A program made the translations under genes and the position numbers. From Polluticoccus soli (GTDB lineage Bacteria > Bacteroidota > Bacteroidia > Chitinophagales > Chitinophagaceae), in assembly GCF_029269745.1 (NCBI RefSeq), contig NZ_JARJHT010000001.1, positions 1,488,001 to 1,552,000 on the forward strand: a stretch of 64,000 bases of DNA, given 5' to 3'. Under the pieces are notes generated by a model, which made no database searches, had not been told where the DNA came from, and saw nothing but the letters and a program-made list of their open reading frames with translations. Below, one piece after another: positions 16,379-26,000 of the stretch (position 1 is its first letter; each line of letters starts with the position of its first letter).

Positions 16379-18292
16379 ATGAAAAAATCAGTTTTACTTA
16401 ACTTAAGTCTATTGAGCATGGGCTTAACGGCTGCCGTTAATGCAGGTGCTCAAGGAACTCTTGCCTCAGACGCTGAAGTAATGGGTGCAAGGTTTATCGT
16501 AGATGCCCCGGCGTCTATCAGTGGCGTGAAAGATTTCACGTTCTCAAGCGACGGAACTACTCCCTGGGGTGGATCATTGAACACACCGGTTGAACACGTA
16601 GAAGTAGTTAAAGCTTCAGACAGTGAAGCTTGTACTTCGATCTCTCCAGTTGCTGCAGGTAAATGGGTGTTGATCTACAGGGGTAATTGTGAATTTGGTG
16701 TAAAAGCAAAGAATGCACAGACAGCTGGCGCTGCGGGTGTTATTATTTGGAACCACACACCAAACGAGTTGATAAACATGGGTGCTGGTGCTGTTGGTGC
16801 GACTGTTACTATACCAGTTACATTCGTTTCAAATGCTGATGGCCGTGCTATGACCAACCAGTTGTCAGCGGGTACTCCAGTTTTCGTTTCTATTTCTAAA
16901 TGGGGTTTTAATAAAGCGCACGATCTGGCAATCGTTCCTGGTACGCCTGCACCTCCTCCAGGTCTTGCAGTGCCAATCAGCCAGTTTGATGGTACAGACA
17001 TTCCTCAATACAGAGGTTATGTTGGTGGTTATGTAGCTAACACCGGTAACAATACCGAAAACAATGTTAAGCTGATTGCAAACGTTAGCTGGACTCCAAC
17101 AGGCGGCAGCACTAGCCCTTACTACTCGGATACAGCAACTGCTGCTACATTCCCTACTGCAGATTCTATTAAATACGATCTGTTCTCTCCAGATCATTTT
17201 AGCTTCACTCCAAGCGGTACAGGTCGTTACGATTTCAACTACGCTGTTTCAGCTGATGATGCTGATGGATTCGCGTTCGATAATACGCATAATTTTTCTC
17301 TTAATATCACTCCGAATGCGTTCAGCCGTGGTCGTATCAATGTTCAAACACAAGAGCCGATCGTTACTAACCATAACAGGTTGGCTGATGCAGCTTCGAG
17401 CCTGACTTGGGGCCCGCTGTTTTACGTGAAGAAAGGTGGTTATCATATGAGCCACGTTATCTTCTCTGTAGCTGATCAGGATACTAGCGATCACGATCTG
17501 ACTGACAGGAACGATGGTCTGGTGGAAGTATTTGTTTTCAAATGGACAGATGGTTCTAATGGCGGTCCAGCCGACGAAAGGATCCAGTCTGAAGAGCTGA
17601 CTATTAAAGGTATCGCTGTTAAGAAGTTTACTACTCTCGATTCTAACAAGACTATGCTGAGCGCTTACATAGGCGATGCAGTTAGCGGTGCACCTGCACA
17701 AATCGTTACTGAGTCTAACTCTTACTATTGGTTTGCTGCGAACCTGAACACAGTATTCGCATTGAGCTCTGACAGGAACGCAAATTACCACGCTCGTACA
17801 GCTGCTGCTATGAAGTATGCTACAAGTAAAACTCCGGACTTCTGGTCGCCTGCTTTTATCGGTAGCGCTACCGATATCGCTCAGAACCCAGGTACCGATA
17901 TCCGTATGTTCCCATTCGGTTTTGCTACCAGCAACATCGATTCTTTGACGGTTCCAAATGGTTCTGCTGTTCCTGCGATGACGTTCATCCAAGGTGTGTT
18001 CCCGGTAAATGTAAAAGAGACTGCTAAGGTTTCTGCTGATCAGTTCACTGTTTACCCTAACCCAGCTGTATCAAACGTTACTGCTAAGATCGGCCTGGCT
18101 AGCGCTACTGAGAAACTGCACATCAAGATCATCGATGGTCTAGGTCGCCAGGTTTATTCTGAAGTTCGTAAGAATGTACAGAATACTGAAGTTACTCTGC
18201 CTGTTACAAACTTGGCTGCAGGTAACTACTACATGATCATGATTTCTGATAATAATGCAATGGCAAGGCCTTTTACTATAGCAGGTAAATAA
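16379..18292 (+). CDS. Secreted PA-domain protein with type IX secretion sorting domain
   Basis: A 637-residue secreted protein. The signal peptide is residues 1-24 (ending AVNAGAQ). A protease-associated (PA) domain follows (about 60-175: GKWVLIYRGNCEFGVKAKNAQTAGA, GVIIWNHTPNELINMGAG, IPVTFVSNADG), then a long beta-rich region without a recognised catalytic motif. The C-terminal sorting domain is about 558-637 (FTVYPNPAVSNVTAKIGL, LAAGNYYMIMI). It should be exported by Sec, moved across the outer membrane by the type IX system and cleaved there. PA domains usually accompany peptidases, but none is visible, so its role is open. A strong terminator follows. Confidence 0.85.
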   Translation: MKKSVLLNLSLLSMGLTAAVNAGAQGTLASDAEVMGARFIVDAPASISGVKDFTFSSDGTTPWGGSLNTPVEHVEVVKASDSEACTSISPVAAGKWVLIYRGNCEFGVKAKNAQTAGAAGVIIWNHTPNELINMGAGAVGATVTIPVTFVSNADGRAMTNQLSAGTPVFVSISKWGFNKAHDLAIVPGTPAPPPGLAVPISQFDGTDIPQYRGYVGGYVANTGNNTENNVKLIANVSWTPTGGSTSPYYSDTATAATFPTADSIKYDLFSPDHFSFTPSGTGRYDFNYAVSADDADGFAFDNTHNFSLNITPNAFSRGRINVQTQEPIVTNHNRLADAASSLTWGPLFYVKKGGYHMSHVIFSVADQDTSDHDLTDRNDGLVEVFVFKWTDGSNGGPADERIQSEELTIKGIAVKKFTTLDSNKTMLSAYIGDAVSGAPAQIVTESNSYYWFAANLNTVFALSSDRNANYHARTAAAMKYATSKTPDFWSPAFIGSATDIAQNPGTDIRMFPFGFATSNIDSLTVPNGSAVPAMTFIQGVFPVNVKETAKVSADQFTVYPNPAVSNVTAKIGLASATEKLHIKIIDGLGRQVYSEVRKNVQNTEVTLPVTNLAAGNYYMIMISDNNAMARPFTIAGK

Positions 18293-18311
18293 GCTAAGCT
18301 TAAAAAAGGAT

Positions 18312-18345
18312 AAAGGCGGATCAATTGATCCGCCTTTATTTTTTG
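18312..18345. terminator. Bidirectional terminator between the PA-domain gene and the amidohydrolase pseudogene
   Basis: A perfect palindrome at 18312-18337 (AAAGGCGGATC arms around AATT) has A-runs before and T-runs after. It can stop transcription from both sides. Confidence 0.88.
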
Positions 18346-19924
18346 TATACCACTTTGCCTTTTACAATTGTGTAGAGAACCTTGGCGGTTCGAATGTCTT
18401 TTTCGCTTGCAGTAAGTAGGTCTGTATCCAGAATAGTTAGGTCTGCGTCTTTTCCTGGCTCAATACTTCCTTTGTCTTTTTCAAGAAATACACTTTTTGC
18501 TGCCCATATGGTCATACCTCTCAGTGCGTCTTTTCTGCTTAGTGCGTTCTCTTTTTGAAAACCATTCTCAGGGTTGCCTGAATTGTCTTTTCTTGCCACT
18601 GCCGTATAGAATGTAGCAATAGGACTTATCGCTTCTACAGGGAAATCCGTTCCTAATGCTATCCAACCATTTTGTTTTAGCAGATCATTGTAGGCATATG
18701 CTTCGTGTATACGATGAGGGCCCAATCTTGTTTCTGCCCAAGGCATATCTGAAATTGCATGTGTGGGCTGAACAGAAGGCACGATAGAGTAGTGGCCAAA
18801 CTTATCGTAGTCTGACAGGTTTACAACCTGGGCGTGTTCTATCCGCCATCTTTTGTCGTTTTTTCCCAGGAGATGGTGACCATACATATCCAGGATAATT
18901 CGGTTAGCGCTGTCTCCAATAGCATGTGTACACAATTGCCAGTTGTATTTCATTGCGAGTGCTGCTAGTTTATCCAGTTGCGAATAAGAGGATAGGAGCA
19001 TTCCCTTATGGCCAGGCATATCGGAATATTCTTTAAGCAGGCATGCACCTCTAGATCCAAGCGCACCATCAGAATATAGTTTGATGCCGTTTATCTGGAG
19101 CTGTCCCTGTTTAAAGGGGCCTTTTGCGGCGAAGGAGGAGAGGGTTGATTCATCCTGTGACAGGAGTAGGCTGTTGCCAATTGATAGCTTTCTGTCATTG
19201 TATAAGGTAAGTAGAAGATTAATAACGTCTGTTTTCACCCCGCAGTCGACCACCTCGGTCAGTCCTTCTGCGTAACATTCTTTCTCTGCATCCACCAGGT
19301 AGGTAGTAGCGATATCTTTTGGGAGCAGTGGAATAAGGCTTTCTACTGGTTCTGAAGCATTGTCTATCAGTATTCCGGTATGGCTGTACTTTGGTTTACT
19401 CCAGCCAGGTCCAAGGCCTTCTGATTGGCTAAAACAGCATGGCCATCTATTCTTTTCAATATCACAGGTTTATCTGGGAATAGCTTATCGAGGGTATCTT
19501 TTGTAGGGAATTGTTTGTTTGTCCAGTCATTTTGGTCCCAGCCTCTGGCGTATATCCAAGTGAGTTTGTTGGTTTGTTCGTAAGTAACCAATCGTTTTAT
19601 AACATCATTAAAGGAGGTAGTGCCTACAAGGTCACATTTATAGGCATCCAGGGCATATCCGCTAAAGTGGCAATGGGCATCTATAAAGCCGGGGTATATA
19701 GCGGCATGAGGTAGGTTTAAGGTTTGTTTTGTTGCGTATTGTTGTGTGATAACTGTTTTATCGCCTGTGAAGACAATCTTTCCCTTGTCTATGACAACAC
19801 CATCTGTTTGGTTGAAGGATGAATCTGCGGTATAGGTTTTACCATAAATAATAAGGTCCACCGGTTGTTGACAGTAGACTGCGGCAGATATTAGTGAAAT
19901 AACGGTGGTCAGTAAGTATTTCAT
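18336..19924 (-). pseudogene. YtcJ-like metal-dependent amidohydrolase (amidohydrolase 3 family), disrupted by frameshift and small deletion
   Basis: Two minus-strand frames together make one secreted amidohydrolase. The first (19924-19367) has a signal peptide (ending SAAVYCQQ), the metal-binding AHCHFSGYALDAYKCDL and IDGHAVLANQKALDLAGV. It stops 5 codons after the shift. The second frame runs on from about 19370 (TGILIDNASEPVESLIP) through KLYSDGALGSRGACL, THAIGDSANR, RWRIEHAQ, GTDFPVEA to DLTILDTD and the stop at 18336. In intact relatives about 12-15 residues separate AG(I/V)...T from TG(I/V)L..NA. They are missing here, so a deletion not divisible by three is likelier than a single-base error. 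No slippery heptamer is seen. Confidence 0.8.
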
Positions 19925-19940
19925 AGCTTAAAGATATAAG

Positions 19941-20073
19941 GTTCCACGTGAAACAATATGATTAATAAAGAGCCTTATGTTTCACGTGGAACTCTATTAG
20001 CGTTAGTGCACAATAGAAGTTTCACGTGGAACAATATGGAGTGTTAAAATGATAGCAATGTTCCACGTGGAAC
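19941..20073. other. parS: parS centromere cluster: four ParB-binding palindromes
   Basis: Four 14-mers match the conserved core of the parS consensus GTTNCACGTGNAAC: 19941-19954, 19979-19992, 20019-20032 and 20060-20073 (the last a perfect palindrome). They start 38, 40 and 41 bases apart, close to four helical turns, in the 198-base gap between the amidohydrolase pseudogene and mnmG. Chromosomal parS sites are bound by ParB (Spo0J) and cluster near oriC. parA and parB are not in the window. The match is seen directly. ParB binding is inferred from the very conserved motif. Confidence 0.88.
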
Positions 20074-20107
20074 TATTATAACAATTCTATAATAGCTTAC
20101 CAGTTCG

Positions 20108-20115
20108 TACCTTTG
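20108..20115 (+). promoter_or_regulatory. -7 promoter element for mnmG-recX, 7 bases before the start codon
   Basis: TACCTTTG is followed by CACCCTT and the mnmG ATG. The predicted transcript would be leaderless or nearly so. The parS cluster ends 34 bases upstream. Confidence 0.65.
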
Positions 20116-20122
20116 CACCCTT

Positions 20123-21991
20123 ATGTTTCCAAAGTACGATGTTATTGTAGTAGGTGCCGGCCATGCAGGTTGTGAGGCTGCTGCCGCTGCTGCTAATATG
20201 GGTTCCAAGGTCCTGCTTATCACCATGAATATGCAGATGATTGCGCAGATGAGTTGCAACCCGGCAATGGGTGGTATAGCTAAGGGGCAGATTGTTAGGG
20301 AGATCGATGCATTAGGTGGGTATAGTGGTGTCGTTAGCGATAAGAGTATGATCCAGTTCCGCATGCTTAATAAGTCTAAGGGGCCGGGCATGTGGAGTCC
20401 CCGTACGCAAAACGACCGCATGTTGTTTGCATCTACGTGGAGGGATATGCTGGAGGCTACTCTAAATGTTGACTTTTGGCAAGATATGGTTAAGTCCCTC
20501 ATTGTTTCACGTGGAACAGTTGAAGGAGTGGTGACCGGAATGGGGCAGCATATCTATGGTAAAACAGTGGTCCTGACAAACGGTACTTTTCTAAACGGGG
20601 TAATACATATCGGAGAGAAACAGTTTGGCGGTGGCCGTATGGGTGAAAAAGGAGCAACTGGACTTACTGAGCAGCTTGTAGAATTAGGTTTTGAAAGCGC
20701 AAGGCTTAAAACCGGAACACCTCCAAGAGTAGACGGGCGTAGCCTTGACTATTCAAAAATGGAAATACAGAATGGAGATGAAGAAATAGTAGGGTTCTCA
20801 TACCTGCCTATCGACCGAATCAAACCTAGTCAGCAGCGTCATTGTTGGGTAACCTATACAAATGAAGAAGTACACGGCATTCTGAAAACCGGCTTCGAGA
20901 AATCCCCCATGTATCAGGGGAGGATAAAAGGGAGTGGCCCAAGGTATTGCCCAAGCATAGAAGATAAGATCAGCAGGTTTGCAGAACGTGAACGCCACCA
21001 GCTTTTTGTTGAGCCAGAAGGGTGGAATACAGTAGAGATCTACGTTAACGGGTTTAGCACATCTCTTCCGGAAGATGTTCAATACAAAGCAATAACAATG
21101 GTGCCCGGTTTTGAGAACTGCAAGTTCTTTAGGCCGGGTTATGCTATCGAGTACGACTATTTTCCACCTACACAGTTGAAGTTCACCCTGGAAACTAAAC
21201 TCATCAGGAACCTTTTCTTTGCTGGACAGATAAATGGAACGACAGGATATGAGGAAGCTGCCTGCCAGGGATTGATGGCCGGCATCAACGCACACCAAAA
21301 TGCACTAGATGCCGAACCTGTTGTTTTACAGCGAAGCGATGCATACATCGGGGTACTGATAGACGATCTGATAAATAAGGGAACAGATGAGCCTTACCGC
21401 ATGTTTACCAGTAGGGCAGAGTTCAGGACGCTATTGCGACAAGATAATGCAGACCTCCGTTTGACTGAGCTTGGATATAAACTAGGACTGGCTAAGGAAG
21501 ACCGGGTGGCGCTGGTTCGCGAGAAGAAAGAAAAGATCGAAAAAATAAAGGCCTTGCTGGCCGAGTTCCCTATAGAACCCGCACAAGTGAATGATTTCCT
21601 GGAGGCAAATGAATCTACGCCTTTAATTGAAAGAGCCAGGGCTATGAAGTTGTTGCTTCGGCCCGGCATAGGTTTGAAAGAACTGATGACGGCTATTCCT
21701 TCGCTGGAGGAAGCAATAAATGAAAATGATCAGTTGGTTCTGGAGCAGGTTGAGATACAGGTGAAATACGACGTGTATATCGAAAAAGAAAAAGAGCTGG
21801 TTAAAAAGATGGCGACCCTCGAGAATCTAACTATACCAGAGAGCTTTAATTATGATAAGCTGACAGCTTTATCGATGGAAGCCAGGCAAAAGCTAACTAA
21901 GATAAAACCCGGAACACTGGGACAGGCTAGCCGCATCAGTGGTGTCAACCCCAGCGATGTGCAGATTCTAATGGTTTACATGGGACGGTAA
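20123..21991 (+). CDS. mnmG: tRNA uridine-5-carboxymethylaminomethyl modification enzyme MnmG (GidA)
   Basis: An FAD-dependent enzyme that, with MnmE, installs carboxymethylaminomethyl at U34 of certain tRNAs. It is 622 residues, the usual length. The N-terminal dinucleotide-binding motif VVGAGHAGCEAA is at residues 9-20, followed by MSCNPAMGGIAKGQIVREIDALGG, MLNKSKGPGMWSPR, the conserved LKTGTPPRVDG, FTSRAEFRTLLRQDNAD and the C-terminal EARQKLTKIKPGTLGQASRISGVNPSD. The gene is commonly close to oriC, as here. A parS palindrome lies within the coding sequence at 20504-20517. recX starts in the overlapping TAATG at its stop codon. Confidence 0.97.
   Translation: MFPKYDVIVVGAGHAGCEAAAAAANMGSKVLLITMNMQMIAQMSCNPAMGGIAKGQIVREIDALGGYSGVVSDKSMIQFRMLNKSKGPGMWSPRTQNDRMLFASTWRDMLEATLNVDFWQDMVKSLIVSRGTVEGVVTGMGQHIYGKTVVLTNGTFLNGVIHIGEKQFGGGRMGEKGATGLTEQLVELGFESARLKTGTPPRVDGRSLDYSKMEIQNGDEEIVGFSYLPIDRIKPSQQRHCWVTYTNEEVHGILKTGFEKSPMYQGRIKGSGPRYCPSIEDKISRFAERERHQLFVEPEGWNTVEIYVNGFSTSLPEDVQYKAITMVPGFENCKFFRPGYAIEYDYFPPTQLKFTLETKLIRNLFFAGQINGTTGYEEAACQGLMAGINAHQNALDAEPVVLQRSDAYIGVLIDDLINKGTDEPYRMFTSRAEFRTLLRQDNADLRLTELGYKLGLAKEDRVALVREKKEKIEKIKALLAEFPIEPAQVNDFLEANESTPLIERARAMKLLLRPGIGLKELMTAIPSLEEAINENDQLVLEQVEIQVKYDVYIEKEKELVKKMATLENLTIPESFNYDKLTALSMEARQKLTKIKPGTLGQASRISGVNPSDVQILMVYMGR
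20504..20517. other. parS: Fifth parS site, inside the mnmG coding region
   Basis: GTTTCACGTGGAAC lies within mnmG, where the frame reads VSRGT at about codons 128-132. It is 431 bases after the last site of the upstream cluster. Intragenic parS sites are known near origins in other bacteria. Confidence 0.85.
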
Positions 21992-22449
21992 TGGATATTC
22001 TGGCATCTATAACGCACTATTGTAAATACCAGGAACGCTGCCATAGCGAAGTGCGGGATAAATTGTTTGAGCTTGGATGCAGAGGGGCTGAGGTGGACGA
22101 ACGCATAGCCGACATGATCGCTGGCGGTTTTCTGAATGAAGAACGATATGCGCGAGCCTACGCAAGGGGCAAGTTCCGCATGAAACAATGGGGACGCGTA
22201 AAGATCACCCAACAACTAAGGTTGAAGAAGGTATCAGATTACTGCATAAAAAAGGGGCTTACAGAAATCGATGCAGAAGAATATGAAAACGTGATCGTAA
22301 AAGTTCTGGATAAAAAATTGACAGAACTTAAGTCGGAAAAAAACATTGTAGCGCGGAAAGGAAAGATGTACCGTTATGCAATTCAAAAGGGATACGAATC
22401 GGAAATCTCACTCAGCATCATCAACGAAATGATCAGAAGACCAAAATAG
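21991..22449 (+). CDS. recX: RecX family regulatory protein
   Basis: A 152-residue helical protein of the RecX family, which binds and modulates RecA filaments. The typical three-helix repeats are visible: RCHSEVRDKLFELGC, IADMIAGGFLNEERYARAYARGKFRMKQWGRVKITQQL (the GFLNEERYAR signature) and a C-terminal RYAIQKGYESEISLSIINEM. Its ATG overlaps the mnmG stop codon by one base (TAATG), so it is translationally coupled to mnmG. recA is not in the window. Confidence 0.92.
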   Translation: MDILASITHYCKYQERCHSEVRDKLFELGCRGAEVDERIADMIAGGFLNEERYARAYARGKFRMKQWGRVKITQQLRLKKVSDYCIKKGLTEIDAEEYENVIVKVLDKKLTELKSEKNIVARKGKMYRYAIQKGYESEISLSIINEMIRRPK

Positions 22450-22492
22450 GTAGAGCTCCAACTATTAAGTATATTTACAAAAAAGCCGAAAG

Positions 22493-22879
22493 ATGGTACA
22501 GCAGGTTACAGAGGGGGTTAGCATTACTGTCGAAACATTTTATCAGCCGGCGCAATCAAACCCTGTCGGTTCTGAGTTTCTCTTCGCATATCGCATAACT
22601 ATCGAAAATCTGAGTGACGTCCCCGTGAAACTTCTCCGTCGTCATTGGTATATTTACGATAGCAATGGCTCCTTCCGCGAGGTAGAAGGTGAAGGGGTTG
22701 TAGGGCAACAACCTATCATTGAATCTGGTCAAAGCTACCAATACGTATCGGCAGCTAATCTTAGAAGTGAAATAGGGAAAATGTACGGTAACTACCAAAT
22801 GGAAAATCTGTACAACAAAAAGCTTATCACTGTGGCCATACCTGAATTTCAGCTCATGGCGCCTTTCAAGCTTAATTAA
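22493..22879 (+). CDS. apaG: ApaG family protein (Co2+/Mg2+ efflux-associated)
   Basis: A 128-residue protein with the ApaG fold (fibronectin III-like): ITVETFYQPAQSNPVGSEFLFAYRITIENLS, VKLLRRHWYIYDSNG, EVEGEGVVGQQPIIESGQSYQYVS. The family is named for its link to cobalt resistance and diadenosine tetraphosphate genes. Its molecular role is unsettled. It lies 43 bases after recX with a near -7 element (TATATTTA, 22471-22478) in between, so it may have its own promoter. An AT-rich inverted repeat (22900-22918) follows the gene but lacks a T-tail. Confidence 0.93.
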   Translation: MVQQVTEGVSITVETFYQPAQSNPVGSEFLFAYRITIENLSDVPVKLLRRHWYIYDSNGSFREVEGEGVVGQQPIIESGQSYQYVSAANLRSEIGKMYGNYQMENLYNKKLITVAIPEFQLMAPFKLN

Positions 22880-23021
22880 CAATTTTACATCATTTTATTG
22901 AATTATTGGCAATAATTCCATTGCGGCATTTTTAAGTTCCACGGAGAGGGTTAAAAAATTATGTCCATGGTATTCTTTTGTAAGTAAATGGAATGTATAT
23001 TTAAATTAGAATTTAATATAC

Positions 23022-26000
23022 ATGACACGTATTTACCGCTTTGCGCTGGTGCTTATCGCCTTGATAAGTATCAGACCGCACGTATCTGCTCAGTGCGACC
23101 CAATCTTAAGAACCGACAGCACCCAATGGCTTTTCAATGGTGCCGTATTAGCCAGCGATAAAGTTGGCAATACATTATATGTTGGTGGCAATTTTACAAC
23201 AATGTCGAGGTACGCAGGAGGCTTCGTAAACATTGATGCAGCTACTGCAAATCCGCTGGCGCTTGGCAGCTGGCCAAAAGTAAACGGCGTTGTTAATACT
23301 GTTATCTCTGACGGTACCGGTGGTTATATCATAGGTGGCAGCTTTACGCAGGTGGGCACGACCTCGCGTAGCAATATTGCCCAGATCAATTCAAGTGGGC
23401 AGGTTACATCATGGAGCCCTACTGCTGATGGTGTTGTTAATACGCTTGCACGTTCTGGCAGCACTATATATGTAGGTGGTGCCTTTTTTAATATTGGTGG
23501 ACAGCCACGTAACAGGATCGCTGCCATAGACTTGGCTTCCGGAGCAGCGACCAGCTGGAATCCTTCATCAACCGGTGTGGTTAATACTATTGCTGTAAGT
23601 GGTACTAACGTGTATGCAGGCGGAAGCTTCGCAAACATAGGTGGACTACCAAGAAATAATATCGCTGCACTGGATGCAACTACAGGTAATGCTACAACCT
23701 GGGATCCATCAGCCAGCTCTTCGGTAACTAAAATAATGATCAACGGCACGACCGCATACGTGGCAGGTAATTTCGCTATCATCGGCGGTCAGACCAGGAA
23801 TTTCATAGCCGCAGTAAGCACTACTACCGGCCTGGCAGGCACGTGGAACCCTTCTCCAAACAGCCCTGTAATGGATTTCGAAATGAACGGTTCCAACATT
23901 TTGGTAGCCGGTTCTTTTTCGTCAATAGGCAGCCAGTCACGTAATGGTTTTGCAGAAGTAGATCCGAGCCTTGGTAACGCAACAAGCCTCAACTACTTGT
24001 TGCCCGCATCAACAGCTGTGTACGATATCAAATTATTTGGGAATGACCTGTACCTGGGGGGTACCTTCACGCTTACCTCAGGCCAGTCAAATCTAATTAA
24101 GATAAATAAGGCGCTTGGTACTATTACGCCATGGGAATGCAATCTCACAAGCGCTCCTGTGCGTGCAATAGAAGCTACAGCGACAAGAGTAGTAGCAGGC
24201 GGTTCGTTTAGCAACTATGTAAAAACAAGACAACGTATTGCAGCTATCGATTTTCTGACTGATACATTGATCAACTGGAGCACGACGGTAAACAGTACTG
24301 TAAACGCGATCGCTGCCACTCCAACTACCGTATATATCGGCGGTGCCTTTACCACAGTTGGTGGAACAACTAGAAACAGACTAGCCAGTGTGGATGCAAC
24401 CACGGCGGCGCTCAGCACCTGGAACCCTGCACCGAGTAGCACTGTAAACGCTTTGAAATTAAATGGTAACACGCTTTATGTTGGCGGTGCGTTTACTTCG
24501 ATAGCAGGAAATACGAGGATCTGTGCTGCATCATTCGACATTACCTTAAATACTTTGTTGTCGTGGAATCCACAGTTCAACAGCGGTGCTGTAAACGCAA
24601 TCCTTATTAGTGGGTCAGAAGTATATTTTGGCGGTACGTTTACACAGGCGCAAAGCGTTACAAGAAACAGGCTGGCTTCTTTCAACCTGTCAACAGGTCT
24701 TGTGAGCGGTTGGAATCCTAATGCTGATGGAACAGTAACCTCGCTTGCACAGAATGGATCCAGCATTTATGCTGCGGGTTCATTCAATAATATCGGTTCA
24801 CAATTTGCTCCCAGATTGTCAGAGATCAGTCAATCTACAGGCGTTGCAACAACCTGGGCTCCTTATCCCAGCGGTACTGTTAACTCGATAGCTATCGATG
24901 GCGGAAGGGTATTTGTCGGAGGTAGCTATGCTAACAACGGTGGTGTTGCACGTACCAATCTGTCTTCCGTTGAAACTGCTACAAGCAATGCAACAAGCTG
25001 GGATCCTGCAGCAAGCAGCACAGTGAATTATATAGGTATTCATAGCGGCAGAATGATCGTTGGCGGTTCGTTTAGCACTATTAGCGGTAGCAGCTACCCT
25101 AACGCAGTGCAATACAATTTGAAGGAAACTGCACCAGTTGTTAGCATTACTGGCAGATCAGTAATATGTGCATCAACTTCTGTAACGTTTACAGCATTCA
25201 CAGATGTGGCTGGCGCTACTTATCAATGGAAGCGCAATAGCCTGAATGTAGGTACTAACAGTGCTACATATACGGTAGTCCCTGCGAACAACGACCAGAT
25301 ACAGGTAGTGATAACTGCGCCTGTGGGTAGCTGCTACAGCCCAACCACAGCGACAAGCAATACAATAACAGTTACGACAACAAGTGCGGTGACACCAACT
25401 GCCAGTGTAACAGGAAACTTTACGGTTTGCTCAGGAACTTCAACAACATATACTGCAAATACGAACGTTGCTGGTGGAACTTATGTATGGCGAATCAATG
25501 GAAACCCAACGGGTACCAGCGGTTCAACTTTCACGTATGTTCCATCTAACGGCGACCAGATATCGGTGCAGGTATTTCCGCCAACAAACGGGTGCTTCAC
25601 ACTGGCATCGGTAACAAGCGCAACTCAGACCATCACAGTAAATGTTCCTGTAGCACCAACCATCAGCATCTCAACACCAAACACTACGATCTGCGACGGA
25701 ACTTCAGTTACATTTACGGCAACAACGAATGTTACAGGTGGTACATACCAGTGGAAAGTAAACGGCGTTGGCGCTGGCACTAACGCAAGCACATTCACCA
25801 CATCTACACTGACCAACGGTGCAGTTGTTACCTGCGATATCACAATACCTGTTGGCGGATGTTTCACGGCAAACTCTGCTACCAGCAGCAGCATTACCAT
25901 GACGGTGAACCCAAATGTTGTACCTACGCTTACCATTTCAGGAAACACATCTCCTTGTACCGGTTCTTCTACAACTTACACAGCAACAACAAATGTTACA

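Noticed and set aside
18336-19924. Programmed frameshift in the amidohydrolase gene
   Set aside because: No slippery heptamer or downstream structure lies at the shift point, and residues expected in the family are missing, so a damaged gene is simpler.
20044-20502. 152-codon minus-strand frame across the parS cluster and the mnmG start
   Set aside because: It is antisense to the conserved FAD-binding part of MnmG and its product resembles no protein family.
22900-22918. AT-rich inverted repeat after apaG as a terminator
   Set aside because: The stem is only A/T pairs plus one G/C pair and no T-run follows.
23839-23849. parS-like half-site GCACGTGGAAC in the giant surface protein gene
   Set aside because: Only the right half matches; the left arm has several mismatches. 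It probably arises from the repeated coding motif.
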